Origin: Arthrobacter sp.
GTDB taxonomy: Bacteria > Actinomycetota > Actinomycetes > Actinomycetales > Micrococcaceae
Assembly (NCBI RefSeq): GCF_031179985.1
Contig: NZ_JAPSHJ010000014.1
Span: forward strand, 26,065 to 90,064
DNA length: 64,000 nt
Direction: 5' to 3'
The position numbers were made by a program, and so were the translations under genes. The notes under the pieces were generated by a model that was given only the letters and a program-made list of their open reading frames with translations, did no database searches and was not told where the DNA came from. Positions 1 to 12,152 of this stretch are shown piece after piece (position 1 is the stretch's first letter; every line of letters starts with the position of its first letter).

Positions 1-3000
1 ACCTCGCGGCCGGCTCGGCGAGCGGATCCACGCTCCTGGCCCGCCTTGAAGACCTGATCGAGCAGCGTGAGGCGGCGGCCAAGATCCAGGGTCCGCAGGC
101 CAGGCCAGCCATCGAAGCGGACAAAGAGGAACTTCCCGGCCCGGTGTTGCCCTCGGTCCTGGTCATTGTCGAGGACGATGCTCCAGTGGACCGTGGACGG
201 CTCACCCGGCTCGTGGAGCGGGGACCGGATTCAGGCGTGCACGTGATGTGGGTTGCTACCAGCGTCCAGTCCCTGCCTGCAGCCTGCCGGGACTTTATGG
301 TGGTCGACGGCGATCACGGAACCACTACCGGTCAGGTCCGGCTCGGGCGCCACACATACCCTGTCAGCTGCGAGAGCCTGGACGCTGAGCTCGCCCAGCA
401 GCTTGCACGGATGCTCTCACCCGTCGTTGACGTCGGTAAACCTGTCGACGACGAATCCGACCTTCCCCGGGCAGTGTCCTATGCGACGCTGATCGGGAAG
501 GACTTCATGGACAACCCGCAGGCAGTGGCGGACCGCTGGAAGGAAAACAATTCCGTCCGGGCCACGGCCGTCCCCAACCGCAAGGACAACGGCACCCTCC
601 GCGCCCTGGTCGGGTCGAAGGGCATAGAACCTCTGTACCTGGACCTGAAAAACGAGGGTCCGCACGCCCTGGTGGGTGGAACCACAGGTGCCGGTAAATC
701 GGAGTTCCTGCAGTCCTGGGTGATGGGCATGGCCGCCGCCTACAGTCCGGACCGCGTCAGTTTCCTGTTTGTCGACTACAAGGGCGGGGCAGCCTTCGCT
801 GACTGCCTCCACCTCCCTCACACCGTGGGACTGGTTACCGACCTGTCGCCGCACCTGGTGCGCCGTGCGTTGACATCCCTGCGGGCGGAGCTGCATTACC
901 GGGAACACCTGCTGAACCGGAAGAAGGCCAAGGATCTTCTGGGCCTTCAACGCGAAGCTGACCCTGAAGCGCCGCCGTATCTGATCATCATCGTGGACGA
1001 GTTCGCGGCCCTCGCCACAGAAGTACCGGAATTCGTGGACGGGGTAGTGGACGTCGCTGCCAGGGGAAGGTCCCTGGGACTGCACCTGATCCTGGCCACA
1101 CAGCGGCCGGCAGGCGTCATCAAGGAAAGCCTCCGCGCCAACACCAACCTCCGTGTCGCACTGCGGATGGCCGATGAGGACGACGCCACAGACATCCTTG
1201 GCGTTCCCACTGCCGCCTACTTCGACCCATCCATTCCCGGGCGAGGTGCCGCCAAGACCGGTCCGGGCCGCATCCAGGGCTTCCAGACCGGGTATGCGGG
1301 TGGCTGGACCACGGAAAAGCCACAGCGTCCCCAGATCGACATCGTGGAAATGGCCTTCGGCTCAGGGGCAAGCTGGGAGCCTCCTGCACCGGAAAACCCC
1401 GTCAAGGAAGAGCCGGCCGGGCCCAATGATATTGCCCGCATGACCGCGAATATCATCAAGGCCGCTGACGTGCTGGCCATTGAAGCCCCGCGAAAGCCGT
1501 GGCTGAACGAGCTCGCCACGACCTACGATTTTTCCAAGCTCCCCAATCCCCGGACCGATGAGCGGCTCCTGCTGGGTGTGGCGGATGACCCCGCCCACCA
1601 GGACCAACCGACCGTCTTTTATGAGCCGGACCGGGATGGCAACATGGCCATCTACGGAACCGGCGGTTCCGGCAAGTCGGCCGCCCTAAGGGGAATCGCC
1701 ATCGCGGCGGCAGTGACACCCCGGGGTGGACCGGTTCATGTTTACGGCATTGACTGCGGTTCTTCAGGACTGAAAATGCTCGATGAACTCCCGCACGTCG
1801 GCGAGGTGATCAGCGGCGACGACGTCGAGCGGGTAGGGCGCCTGTTGCGCTGGTTGCGCGATATCGCCGATGACAGATCAGCCCGCTTCGCCGAAGTCCG
1901 GGCATCCACCATTGTGGAGTACCGCAAACTCTCAGGCAGGCCTGACGAAAAGCGGATCTTCGTGCTGGTGGACGGTATGTCGGCCTTCCGCGAGACGTAT
2001 GAGTTCAGCAGGCTGTCTGCGCTCTGGGACATCTTCCTGCAGCTCGCCACTGACGGCCGGCCCCTTGGTATCCACCTTGTGGTGGCAGGAGACCGCCCCA
2101 ACTCGGTACCGGCATCGCTGTTGGCATCCATCCAGCGGCGGCTTGTCCTGCGGTTGTCCTCTGAGGACGACTACATGTCAGTCGATGTGGCCAAGGACGT
2201 ACTGAGCAAAACGTCTCCGCCAGGCCGCGGGCTCCTCGGGAACAACGAAGTTCAACTGGCCGTGCTCGGCGGGAACTCCAACCTCGCCCTCCAGGCAAGG
2301 GAAGTGCACAAGCTCGCCCAGGCGATGCTTCGTCAAGGGGTGGAGAAAGCGCCGCAGATCGAACGGCTGCCGGACCAGGTGGACCTGGACATCCTTCCGG
2401 CGGGACGTCCGGACGCGCCGGTGATCGGCGTGGACGACGAAACGCTGCAACCAGCCGAAATTCTAGCGAAGGGACCGCTGCTGTTGGCCGGTCCCCCTGG
2501 TGCCGGCAGGACCGTGGCCCTGGTAACCATGGCCTACGCCCTCCGCCGCTCCAACCCGAACACGGAGCTTATCTATATCGGATCCCGCCGCTCAGCAGTA
2601 GCTTCTCTCCGGGTCTGGAACCGCTCCCTCGTGGGAGTGGACGATGTCCAGGAGGCCCTGGACGATCTGACGGAGTACTCCACGGGCAACCCGGGGAGCC
2701 TCGCCATTTTTATCGAAGGCCTTACTGAATTCACGGACACCATGGCGGAATCCGGCATCGGGCGCCTCGTGACGGCATCGATCAAGGCGGACCAATGGGT
2801 GGTGGGCGAATCCGAAACGTCCACCTGGTCCTCGGCCTGGTCCCTCGCGCAGCCGTTCAAGTCCGGCCGCCGCGGCCTGCTCATCAATCCGGGAGACATT
2901 GAGGGGGACAGCCTGCTCAACACCTCGTTGGGCCGGATCAGCACTGAATTCATTCCCGGACGGGGCTACATCGTCGGGAGGGGCAAGGTGCGCAAACTCC

Positions 3001-3074
3001 AGGTGGCCCTGCCCCCGGAGGACCGTGCCTATGGGGAGTCAGCCCTCAGCGGGGTCGGTGCGGCCGGCGTCTAA
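1..3074 (+). CDS. FtsK/SpoIIIE-type ATPase, EccC/EssC-like (5' partial)
   Basis: The reading frame is open from base 3 with no stop, so the gene begins upstream of the window and the TTG at 144 is not its start. The visible part (about 1,020 residues) carries three tandem P-loop ATPase domains. The first has GGTTGAGKS at about 672-700, a Walker B IIIVDEF and an LATQRP motif. The second has YGTGGSGKS at about 1654-1680. The third has LAGPPGAGRT at about 2485-2513, where Arg replaces the Walker A Lys, so it is probably degenerate. Three FtsK-like domains in one chain is the EccC/EssC architecture, the motor of type VII (WXG70) secretion at the membrane. No WXG70 or EccB/D gene follows, so any partners lie upstream. 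A generic FtsK/FHA-type translocase is the alternative. Confidence 0.85.
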   Translation, partial: LAAGSASGSTLLARLEDLIEQREAAAKIQGPQARPAIEADKEELPGPVLPSVLVIVEDDAPVDRGRLTRLVERGPDSGVHVMWVATSVQSLPAACRDFMVVDGDHGTTTGQVRLGRHTYPVSCESLDAELAQQLARMLSPVVDVGKPVDDESDLPRAVSYATLIGKDFMDNPQAVADRWKENNSVRATAVPNRKDNGTLRALVGSKGIEPLYLDLKNEGPHALVGGTTGAGKSEFLQSWVMGMAAAYSPDRVSFLFVDYKGGAAFADCLHLPHTVGLVTDLSPHLVRRALTSLRAELHYREHLLNRKKAKDLLGLQREADPEAPPYLIIIVDEFAALATEVPEFVDGVVDVAARGRSLGLHLILATQRPAGVIKESLRANTNLRVALRMADEDDATDILGVPTAAYFDPSIPGRGAAKTGPGRIQGFQTGYAGGWTTEKPQRPQIDIVEMAFGSGASWEPPAPENPVKEEPAGPNDIARMTANIIKAADVLAIEAPRKPWLNELATTYDFSKLPNPRTDERLLLGVADDPAHQDQPTVFYEPDRDGNMAIYGTGGSGKSAALRGIAIAAAVTPRGGPVHVYGIDCGSSGLKMLDELPHVGEVISGDDVERVGRLLRWLRDIADDRSARFAEVRASTIVEYRKLSGRPDEKRIFVLVDGMSAFRETYEFSRLSALWDIFLQLATDGRPLGIHLVVAGDRPNSVPASLLASIQRRLVLRLSSEDDYMSVDVAKDVLSKTSPPGRGLLGNNEVQLAVLGGNSNLALQAREVHKLAQAMLRQGVEKAPQIERLPDQVDLDILPAGRPDAPVIGVDDETLQPAEILAKGPLLLAGPPGAGRTVALVTMAYALRRSNPNTELIYIGSRRSAVASLRVWNRSLVGVDDVQEALDDLTEYSTGNPGSLAIFIEGLTEFTDTMAESGIGRLVTASIKADQWVVGESETSTWSSAWSLAQPFKSGRRGLLINPGDIEGDSLLNTSLGRISTEFIPGRGYIVGRGKVRKLQVALPPEDRAYGESALSGVGAAGV

Positions 3075-3102
3075 GGCAGATCTGGCGGTTGGAGTCCGCT
3101 GA

Positions 3103-6401
<3,299 letters not shown>

Positions 6402-6522
6402 GCTTTGAGCCTGGTGCTGGCGGCGGGGCCCGGAGTCTTGTGCCGCGCCGGGAGTGGGCGTCGGGAGTGATAGTTCAATCACGGAAACGATGCTTTCGCG
6501 GTGATATCCCGGAAGCCCCTAT

Positions 6523-6528
6523 TAGCAT
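6523..6528 (+). promoter_or_regulatory. -10 of a likely leaderless GNAT gene
   Basis: TAGCAT fits the actinobacterial TAnnnT consensus and ends exactly six bases before the GTG at 6535, placing the transcription start on the start codon. Confidence 0.5.
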
Positions 6529-6534
6529 GGCCAC

Positions 6535-7047
6535 GTGCCTTCGCAGATTCTCATACGCCCCGCTGTCCCCGCAGACTACGATTCCGTAGCGCGCATTACA
6601 CGGGACTCCTACCTGGCTGCCGGCTACTTCGAAACCGCCGAGCACCCCTACATGCGGCAGATTCAACAAGTGGATGCCCGGGCCGCGAAAGCTACGGTAT
6701 GGGTGGCTGAGCGTGCGGGGAAAGTGATTGGCTCGGTGACGTTGGCCGTGGCTGGCGAACCCTTCGCGGACATTGCCCTGGAGGATGAACTGGAGTTCCG
6801 CATGCTGGTGGTGGATCCGGCGGTCCAGCGAAGCGGGGCAGGCAAAGCCATGGTGGAAGCCATTCTTGACTACGCCGGCTCCCTGGACGGGATCCGAGGA
6901 GTCTCACTGACCACCGGCATGACCTGGGAAAGCGCCCACGGGCTCTATAAGAAGACCGGGTTCCAGAGGGTGCCTGACCGTGACTGGCTCGTCCCGGGCA
7001 CCGACATAAAGCTGCTCGTTTACCGGCGGGACCTCCCGGCGACCTAA
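6535..7047 (+). CDS. GNAT family N-acetyltransferase
   Basis: A 170-residue single-domain Gcn5-related acetyltransferase, expected to move acetyl from acetyl-CoA to an amine of an unknown small molecule or protein. It starts IRPAVPADYDSVARI, the usual first strand and helix. The acetyl-CoA pyrophosphate loop appears as VDPAVQRSGAGKAMV around residues 98-112, and a downstream HGLYKKTGFQRV segment is the typical motif B end. There is no Shine-Dalgarno before the GTG, but a TAGCAT -10 lies six bases upstream. It stands alone between the phosphatase gene and ridA, so context does not reveal the substrate. Confidence 0.85.
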   Translation: MPSQILIRPAVPADYDSVARITRDSYLAAGYFETAEHPYMRQIQQVDARAAKATVWVAERAGKVIGSVTLAVAGEPFADIALEDELEFRMLVVDPAVQRSGAGKAMVEAILDYAGSLDGIRGVSLTTGMTWESAHGLYKKTGFQRVPDRDWLVPGTDIKLLVYRRDLPAT

Positions 7048-7130
7048 AGTAGTGCCGACTCCATGACCCTGCTGCATTCGGTGACGGCAAAGAGCCGTCC
7101 GCCAGGATGCTGCACTGCGAAAGGCACACG

Positions 7131-7514
7131 ATGCGCAAGACGTTTGGCTCCGGCTCCGCCTGGGAAAAGATCCTTGGTTATTCACGTGCCGTGCAGGTGG
7201 ACAACACGCTCTACATTTCCGCTACCGCTGCCAGCGGCGAGGACGGGATTGTGGGCGAGGACTTCTACACGCAGACCAAATTCATCCTCGGGAAGCTGGG
7301 CAGGGTACTCGCCGATGCCGGGTTTGAGTTCTCTGATGTGGTCCAGTCCAAGCTCTATCTGACGGACATCAGCCAATGGGAAGAGGCGGGCCGCGCCCAC
7401 GGCGAGGTTTTCGGGGAAATCCGCCCCACCCTGTCACTGGTTCACGTGCTGCCGTTCCTTGACCCCAAAATGCTGGTGGAAATCGAACTCGTAGCCCAGA
7501 AGAGCGCCAGCTAG
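7131..7514 (+). CDS. RidA family (YjgF/YER057c/UK114) protein
   Basis: A 127-residue RidA-like protein. RidA members hydrolyse reactive enamine/imine intermediates of amino-acid metabolism, often as trimers. The sequence MRKTFGSGSAWEKILGYSRAVQV...LYISATAA, then FILGKLGRVLADAGFEFSDVVQSKLYLTDI, follows the family pattern. The segment RPTLSLVHVLPF holds the position where classical RidA has the conserved Arg-Pro. The ATG at 7131 is preferred over an in-frame ATG at 7107 because GAAAGG sits at a normal distance before it and family homology begins there. It is convergent with the response regulator gene, and a palindrome lies between the stops. Confidence 0.88.
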   Translation: MRKTFGSGSAWEKILGYSRAVQVDNTLYISATAASGEDGIVGEDFYTQTKFILGKLGRVLADAGFEFSDVVQSKLYLTDISQWEEAGRAHGEVFGEIRPTLSLVHVLPFLDPKMLVEIELVAQKSAS

Positions 7515-7532
7515 CTTCGCACCCATCCCGCG

Positions 7533-7588
7533 CGAACTGGCAGGAAATGACCGCAACACCGTGTGCTGAGGGCACGCCTGCCAGTTCG
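7533..7588. repeat. intergenic palindrome between convergent genes
   Basis: Perfect 12-bp arms (CGAACTGGCAGG at 7533-7544 and CCTGCCAGTTCG at 7577-7588) enclose a 32-base interior with its own GTGC/GCAC stem. No T-tract follows. It could act as a bidirectional terminator or be a REP-like element. Just after it the 17-mer GGCTCCGGGAAGCCGGG occurs twice in tandem. Confidence 0.55.
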
Positions 7589-7626
7589 GGCTCCGGGAAG
7601 CCGGGCCGGCTCCGGGAAGCCGGGGC

Positions 7627-8316
7627 CTAGTTGTCTGTTCGTGCCGCCCCGGAGGACGCAGGCGGAAGTCCGTAGCGGTGCTCGGGCCGGCCGGTGGTGC
7701 CGTAGCGAAGCTGGATATCGACCGAGCCGTCATCCGCCAGGGAGGACAGGTACCGTTGCGCAGTGGCGCGCGAGACGCCCACCCTCGCGGCAACCTCCGC
7801 GGCCGAATACTGTTCCCCCCGGACCAAGGACTCCAGGACAGCTGCTTCCGTTGCCGACCGGGGCCGCGCCGAGGGGCTGACCTCACCGGGAACCAGCGCG
7901 CGTTTGGCCCGCTCGACAGTCTCTTGATCGACGTTTCCCGGCTGGGCGAGGATACGGCGGTAGCGGGCATAGGAGCGCAGCTGCTGGGACAAGGACTCCG
8001 AAGTGAAAGGCTTGAGCAGATACGCCAGGGCACCGCGGCGGAAGGCAAGCCGCAACGATCCGGTGTCCGAGGCCGCGCTCAACATCATGGTGTCGACGTC
8101 GAGCTGCCGGAGCAGGTCCAGGCCCGACGCGTCGGGAAGGTACACGTCCAGCAGCACCAGATCCGGGCGCAGGCTGTGGATGGCCTTGAGGGCCTGGGAG
8201 GCAGAACCTACGGGAGCCAACGCAAGGAATCCCGGCACCGAATCCACGTAGGCAGCATGGAGTTTGGCAACGTGGAAATCGTCATCCACAATCAGCACCC
8301 TGAAATCCTCAGACAT
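7627..8316 (-). CDS. CitB/DcuR-type response regulator
   Basis: A 229-residue two-component response regulator. The receiver domain has the acidic pair Asp11-Asp12, the phospho-acceptor Asp57 in LVLLDVYLPD, and the conserved Lys in LLKPF near residue 103. The C-terminal part (about 155-215) is a winged helix-turn-helix of the CitB/DcuR type (YSAAEVAARVGVSRATAQRYLSSL). Its start overlaps the 3' end of the sensor kinase gene by eight bases, so the pair is translationally coupled. The divergently placed citrate transporter at 10238 is the obvious target, as in CitST-CitM and DctSR systems. That target is inferred from position only. Confidence 0.9.
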   Translation of the reverse strand: MSEDFRVLIVDDDFHVAKLHAAYVDSVPGFLALAPVGSASQALKAIHSLRPDLVLLDVYLPDASGLDLLRQLDVDTMMLSAASDTGSLRLAFRRGALAYLLKPFTSESLSQQLRSYARYRRILAQPGNVDQETVERAKRALVPGEVSPSARPRSATEAAVLESLVRGEQYSAAEVAARVGVSRATAQRYLSSLADDGSVDIQLRYGTTGRPEHRYGLPPASSGAARTDN

Positions 8317-10024
8317 CGTTGTCCCTTCCTGATGAAACCGTTATGCCGGTGTCCGTGGTGCCCGGCAAGGTAGCCATGAACACCGCTCCCGGTCCTCCGG
8401 CGGTACCCTTCTCAAGGACAGTGACGTCCCCGCCCCGCCGCCGGGCCAGCTGGCGGGCGAGGGCGAGGCCCAGTCCCTGGCCCCCGGAGGAGCGAGCCGG
8501 CGTCGTCGAACTCCCTGCAGTGGTGAACCCCTCCGAAAACACATCGTCAACGTGGCCAGGGTCCAGTCCGTCCCCGGAATCGGCCACCACAATGTGCAGG
8601 GTTCCCCCGTCCTCGCCCGGGGCATCCAGAGCCTCCACTTCAACCCAGCGATCGGCAGCCGCACCCGCGACGGCGGCATTGACGGCATTGTCGATGAGGT
8701 TGCCAAGCACAGTAGTGACATCCTGGGGATCTGTGACATGTCCGCGCACCAGTGTTTCCGGGCCGATGCGCAACGCAACGCCCCGCTCATGGGCTTCCAC
8801 ACCTTTGGCTCCGACAAAAGCCTGAAGATATGGATCCTGCAGCAATTCAGCCTGGTCCACCGGAAATTTCAAAGGGCCCGTCGCCACCAGCTGCTTCAGA
8901 TAGTCCTGCGCCTGCCGGAACTGTCCGATGCTCATGAATCCCGCAAGGGTGTGCATCTGATTCGCGAATTCGTGACGCTGGGCCCTCAACGCCGTGGACA
9001 TGGTCCCAACAGCGTCGAGTTGGCGCGTCAGATGCTGCAACTCGGTGCGGTCCCGCAGCATGATGACCCAGCCGAGGTCCTCTTTCCGGTGCAGGGCTTT
9101 CCGTGCGCTTGCGACGACCACCCGGGCACCGACAACAAGTTCGATTGCATCCCTCTCCTGGCCGTCGGGTTCCGTCAGTGCTTTCAGCTGGGCGGGAAGC
9201 GGGGCCCGGGTCCAGGGAGTCCCTGTCAGATCGTCGCAGTCGAGAAGCCTCTGGGCTGCTGTGTTGAAGACACTGATCCTGCCGTCGCCGGAGATGCCGA
9301 TAACGCCCTCGTCCACACCCTGAAGGACAGCAACCTGGTCGTGGACAAGGGTGCTGATTTCCTCCGGTTCCAGTCCCAGCGTGAGCCGCTGCAGGTGGCG
9401 TCGCAAAAGGAACGATGCGAACACGCCGGCGAGGAGGGCTCCGGCCGCCGTCACTGCAATGGGGACAATATCCCGGGCAAGGCTCCGGGAGATGCTCTCC
9501 GTGGAATATCCCACGCTTACCTCGCCGACGATGGCCGGAGAGTCAGGGGCAAAAACGGGCACCTTTGCCCCGGCGGAAGGACCCAGCGTGCCTGTGTTCC
9601 GGGTGGTCACTTCCTTGCCCGCGAGCGCATCGGAAGGATCTGTGCTTACCTTTTCCCCCAGACGGTCGGCGTCAGGGTGGGCCAGTCGGAGTCCAGTCTC
9701 GTCGGTGATGACCACAAAGAGTGCCCCGGTGCGGTTGCGGGCACCTTCCGCCGCAGCCATGAGGGGGCCCTTTATCAGCACTGATGCCGGGGGAGTGCCC
9801 TCCTTCTGGCTGATGGACTGCACCTCGGCACGGACAGAAGGATCCGAAGCTACGGTTCGGGCCAGCGTGAGCGCCTGGTTTTCCGCCTCGCGGCCTAAAC
9901 GGTCATAGGTGAGCCACGCGTGCATTGCCCCGCTGAGCAGGACTACGAGCAATACGACGCCAAGCTGCAGGAAGAGGGTCTGTGTCGAAAACCGCAGGGG
10001 AAGACGGGTTGTGGAGCGCTTCAT
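8309..10024 (-). CDS. CitA/DcuS-type sensor histidine kinase
   Basis: A 571-residue membrane sensor kinase. The order is TM1 (about 18-38), an extracytoplasmic PAS/Cache-like ligand domain (about 39-185), TM2 (about 186-207), a cytoplasmic PAS (about 225-330) and a kinase core with the H-box RHEFANQMH (phospho-acceptor His351). An N-box NLIDNAVNAA and a G-box DSGDGLD follow. This is the architecture of the CitA/DcuS family, which senses citrate or C4-dicarboxylates in the periplasm. AGGAGG lies four bases before the ATG, and TTAGAT about 25 bases upstream is a plausible -10. The gene is divergent from a CitM transporter, which supports a tri- or dicarboxylate ligand. Confidence 0.92.
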   Translation of the reverse strand: MKRSTTRLPLRFSTQTLFLQLGVVLLVVLLSGAMHAWLTYDRLGREAENQALTLARTVASDPSVRAEVQSISQKEGTPPASVLIKGPLMAAAEGARNRTGALFVVITDETGLRLAHPDADRLGEKVSTDPSDALAGKEVTTRNTGTLGPSAGAKVPVFAPDSPAIVGEVSVGYSTESISRSLARDIVPIAVTAAGALLAGVFASFLLRRHLQRLTLGLEPEEISTLVHDQVAVLQGVDEGVIGISGDGRISVFNTAAQRLLDCDDLTGTPWTRAPLPAQLKALTEPDGQERDAIELVVGARVVVASARKALHRKEDLGWVIMLRDRTELQHLTRQLDAVGTMSTALRAQRHEFANQMHTLAGFMSIGQFRQAQDYLKQLVATGPLKFPVDQAELLQDPYLQAFVGAKGVEAHERGVALRIGPETLVRGHVTDPQDVTTVLGNLIDNAVNAAVAGAAADRWVEVEALDAPGEDGGTLHIVVADSGDGLDPGHVDDVFSEGFTTAGSSTTPARSSGGQGLGLALARQLARRRGGDVTVLEKGTAGGPGAVFMATLPGTTDTGITVSSGRDNDV

Positions 10025-10205
10025 GATCCTCCTGCCGATCCCCTCAATCTAACTGACCCTTGCTGAGCGGGCGTTGAATGCATCTGCCACATGGCTGTGA
10101 GCTAAATGAGCAAAATGCTCCCAATAAGCAGTATGCCAATCAATTGAGCCAAAGGCACAGCCGTGATCGAGGCCACTATAACGTCTGTATCGCGCATCAC
10201 ACCGT

Positions 10206-10221
10206 TGTGGTGCTGTTCACA
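10206..10221. promoter_or_regulatory. possible CRP/GlxR-like site before the citrate transporter
   Basis: TGTGG-TGCTGT-TCACA matches the TGTGA-N6-TCACA consensus at nine of ten specified bases. It ends 17 bases before the GTG start, a position expected for repression or for an unrelated chance match. Confidence 0.3.
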
Positions 10222-10237
10222 GGAAAAGGAGCCGGCC

Positions 10238-11725
10238 GTGCTGGTATTACTTGGATTCGCCATGATCGCAGTATTCATGGTGCTGATCATGACGAAGAAG
10301 TTGACGCCGGTCCTGGCGCTGATCATTGTTCCCACCGTATTCGGATTGTTTGCAGGCGCTGGCCTGGGCATCGGCGACATGGTCATGGACTCAATGAAGT
10401 CCATGACCTCCACCGCTGCGCTGCTGATGTTCGCCATCATCTACTTCGGCCTGATGATTGACGTCGGGCTGTTCGATCCGTTGGTCCGGTTCATCCTGCG
10501 CAAGCTCGGCAACGACCCCGCAAAGGTCGTACTGGGCACGGCGATCCTGGCGGCAGCAGTATCCCTGGACGGCGACGGTTCCACCACATTCATCCTCACC
10601 ACGGCTGCCATGTTGCCGATCTACCTCCGGCTGAAGATGAGCCCCGTGGTCCTGACCTGCGTTGCCGGCCTGGCCAACGGCACCATGAACATCCTTCCAT
10701 GGGGAGGGCCCACGGCACGCGCCGCCTCCGCGCTGAAGATCGACGTCAACGACGTCTTCGTTCCGATGATCCCGTCCCTGATCGCAGGCCTGGTTGTAGT
10801 CTTCGTGTTCGCCTGGCTGCTGGGCCTTCAGGAGCGCAACCGGCTTCGGGCAACGGCTCCCGAGGTCTGGGGCGATCTTTCGGATCCGTCCGACGCGTTC
10901 GACGGCGGCACCCCGGCCCTGGGCGGTCCGGGTGCGACGGGTATATCCGGTAGCGGCCGCAGCGGAGGCAGGAGTGACGCAGCTGCCGGCGGAAGCCCCG
11001 CCGTCGGGGGCTCAGCAGTTGCGGTCCTGGACCATCCTGAATTGCTGGTTGATGACAAGGATTCAGCCATGGCAGACACCGCACTGGACCCCAACCGCAA
11101 GACCTTGCGCCCTAAGCTCCAGTGGTTCAACCTTGGCCTGACTGTTGCCGTCATGGGCATGCTCATCGCTGACCTCGTGCCCCTGCCATACGTCTTTATG
11201 GTGGGCTCGGCCATCGCCCTGCTGGTGAACTTCCCCAGGGTCAAGGACCAGGCCACCCAGCTCATCGCCCACGCGCCGTCGATTGTTGCCGTGGTCAGCA
11301 TGGTCATGGCCGCCGCTGTACTGACCGGCGTGCTCACCGGCACCGGCATGGTCGAGGCCATGTCTGCCTGGCTGGTGAATATCATCCCGTCCCAGATGGG
11401 TCCCTTCATGGCCGTGATCACCGGGGTCCTGAGCATCCCGATGACGTTCTTCATGAGCAACGACGCGTTCTACTTCGGCGTGCTGCCCGTTCTGGCCGAG
11501 ACGGCCGGCCACTACGGCATCAGCGCCGCGGACATGGCGCGCGCCTCCATCACCGGCCAGCCGTTCCACCTGCAGAGCCCGTTGGTTCCCGCTATCCTGC
11601 TGCTCGTCTCCCTCGCAAAGGTTGACCTCGGCGACCACCACAAAAAGGTGCTGTGGCGCACGGCCGTTATTTCCCTCGTGATGCTCGGGGTGGGAGTCCT
11701 TACAGGAGCGATAGGAATCGGCTAA
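10238..11725 (+). CDS. CitMHS family citrate:cation symporter
   Basis: A 495-residue polytopic membrane protein with about 11-12 hydrophobic segments split by a Gly/Ser-rich cytoplasmic loop (residues about 225-285). It matches the CitMHS family (metal-citrate:proton symporters such as Bacillus CitM/CitH). Characteristic stretches include AVSLDGDGSTTFILTTAAM, GLANGTMNILPWGGPTARA and FFMSNDAFYFGVLPVLAE. The GTG at 10238 is chosen because AGGAAAAGGA lies directly upstream and the first membrane segment begins at once. An earlier in-frame start at 10163 would add a non-hydrophobic leader. It is divergent from the CitA/CitB pair, which probably induces it on extracellular citrate. Whether Mg2+- or Ca2+-citrate is carried cannot be seen. 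Confidence 0.92.
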   Translation: MLVLLGFAMIAVFMVLIMTKKLTPVLALIIVPTVFGLFAGAGLGIGDMVMDSMKSMTSTAALLMFAIIYFGLMIDVGLFDPLVRFILRKLGNDPAKVVLGTAILAAAVSLDGDGSTTFILTTAAMLPIYLRLKMSPVVLTCVAGLANGTMNILPWGGPTARAASALKIDVNDVFVPMIPSLIAGLVVVFVFAWLLGLQERNRLRATAPEVWGDLSDPSDAFDGGTPALGGPGATGISGSGRSGGRSDAAAGGSPAVGGSAVAVLDHPELLVDDKDSAMADTALDPNRKTLRPKLQWFNLGLTVAVMGMLIADLVPLPYVFMVGSAIALLVNFPRVKDQATQLIAHAPSIVAVVSMVMAAAVLTGVLTGTGMVEAMSAWLVNIIPSQMGPFMAVITGVLSIPMTFFMSNDAFYFGVLPVLAETAGHYGISAADMARASITGQPFHLQSPLVPAILLLVSLAKVDLGDHHKKVLWRTAVISLVMLGVGVLTGAIGIG

Positions 11726-11759
11726 CCTGAAATTGCCGGCGGCTTGCCGTCTGGCCGGT

Positions 11760-11801
11760 TGTGCCCGTCTCACGCCCGCTGGGGGTCGTCAGGCGGGCAC
11801 A
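11760..11801. repeat. inverted repeat between the citrate transporter and gatC
   Basis: TGTGCCCG (11760-11767) pairs perfectly with CGGGCACA (11794-11801) around a 26-base GC-rich loop. There is no T-tract, so its role as a terminator for the citrate transporter is uncertain. Confidence 0.4.
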
Positions 11802-11812
11802 CTGTTGCCACG

Positions 11813-11818
11813 TAGACT
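11813..11818 (+). promoter_or_regulatory. candidate -10 of the gatCAB operon
   Basis: TAGACT fits TAnnnT and gives a leader of about 28 bases containing CAGGGGAG, a good ribosome site for gatC. Confidence 0.45.
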
Positions 11819-11852
11819 ATGGGGGAAACCAACTACCTTGCAGGGGAGATCC

Positions 11853-12149
11853 ATGGCTGCGATCAACCGTGACGACGTCGCGCATCTTGCGCGGCTGGCG
11901 CACATCGAGATGAGTCCTGACGAGCTCGACAGAATGGCAGGCGAACTCGCCGTCATCGTTGACGCCGTGAAGTCGGTGAGTGAAGCCGCCGGTGATGACG
12001 TCCCGGCGACGTCCCATCCCATCCCGCTCACCAACATTTTCCGTGAGGACGTCGTGGGGCACACGTTCACCGCAGAAGAGGCATTGTCCGGCGCGCCGGA
12101 TGCCCATGAGAAGCGGTTCAAGGTTCCGGCAATCCTGGACGAGGACTGA
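11853..12149 (+). CDS. gatC: aspartyl/glutamyl-tRNA amidotransferase subunit C
   Basis: GatC is the small 98-residue scaffold subunit of the GatCAB amidotransferase, which converts Glu-tRNA(Gln) and Asp-tRNA(Asn) to the amidated forms. The sequence begins AAINRDDVAHLARLAHIEMSPDEL and ends with a conserved RED...F..EEAL and KRFKVPAIL segment, both typical of GatC. The ATG at 11853 is preferred over an upstream in-frame start at 11733: AGGGGAG stands seven bases before it and the family alignment begins there. gatA follows three bases after the stop, forming the gatCAB operon. Confidence 0.96.
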   Translation: MAAINRDDVAHLARLAHIEMSPDELDRMAGELAVIVDAVKSVSEAAGDDVPATSHPIPLTNIFREDVVGHTFTAEEALSGAPDAHEKRFKVPAILDED

Positions 12150-12152
12150 GAC

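Noticed and set aside
8552..9784. 410-codon plus-strand frame
   Set aside because: Antisense to the CitA-like kinase; sequence is Cys/His-rich shadow translation.
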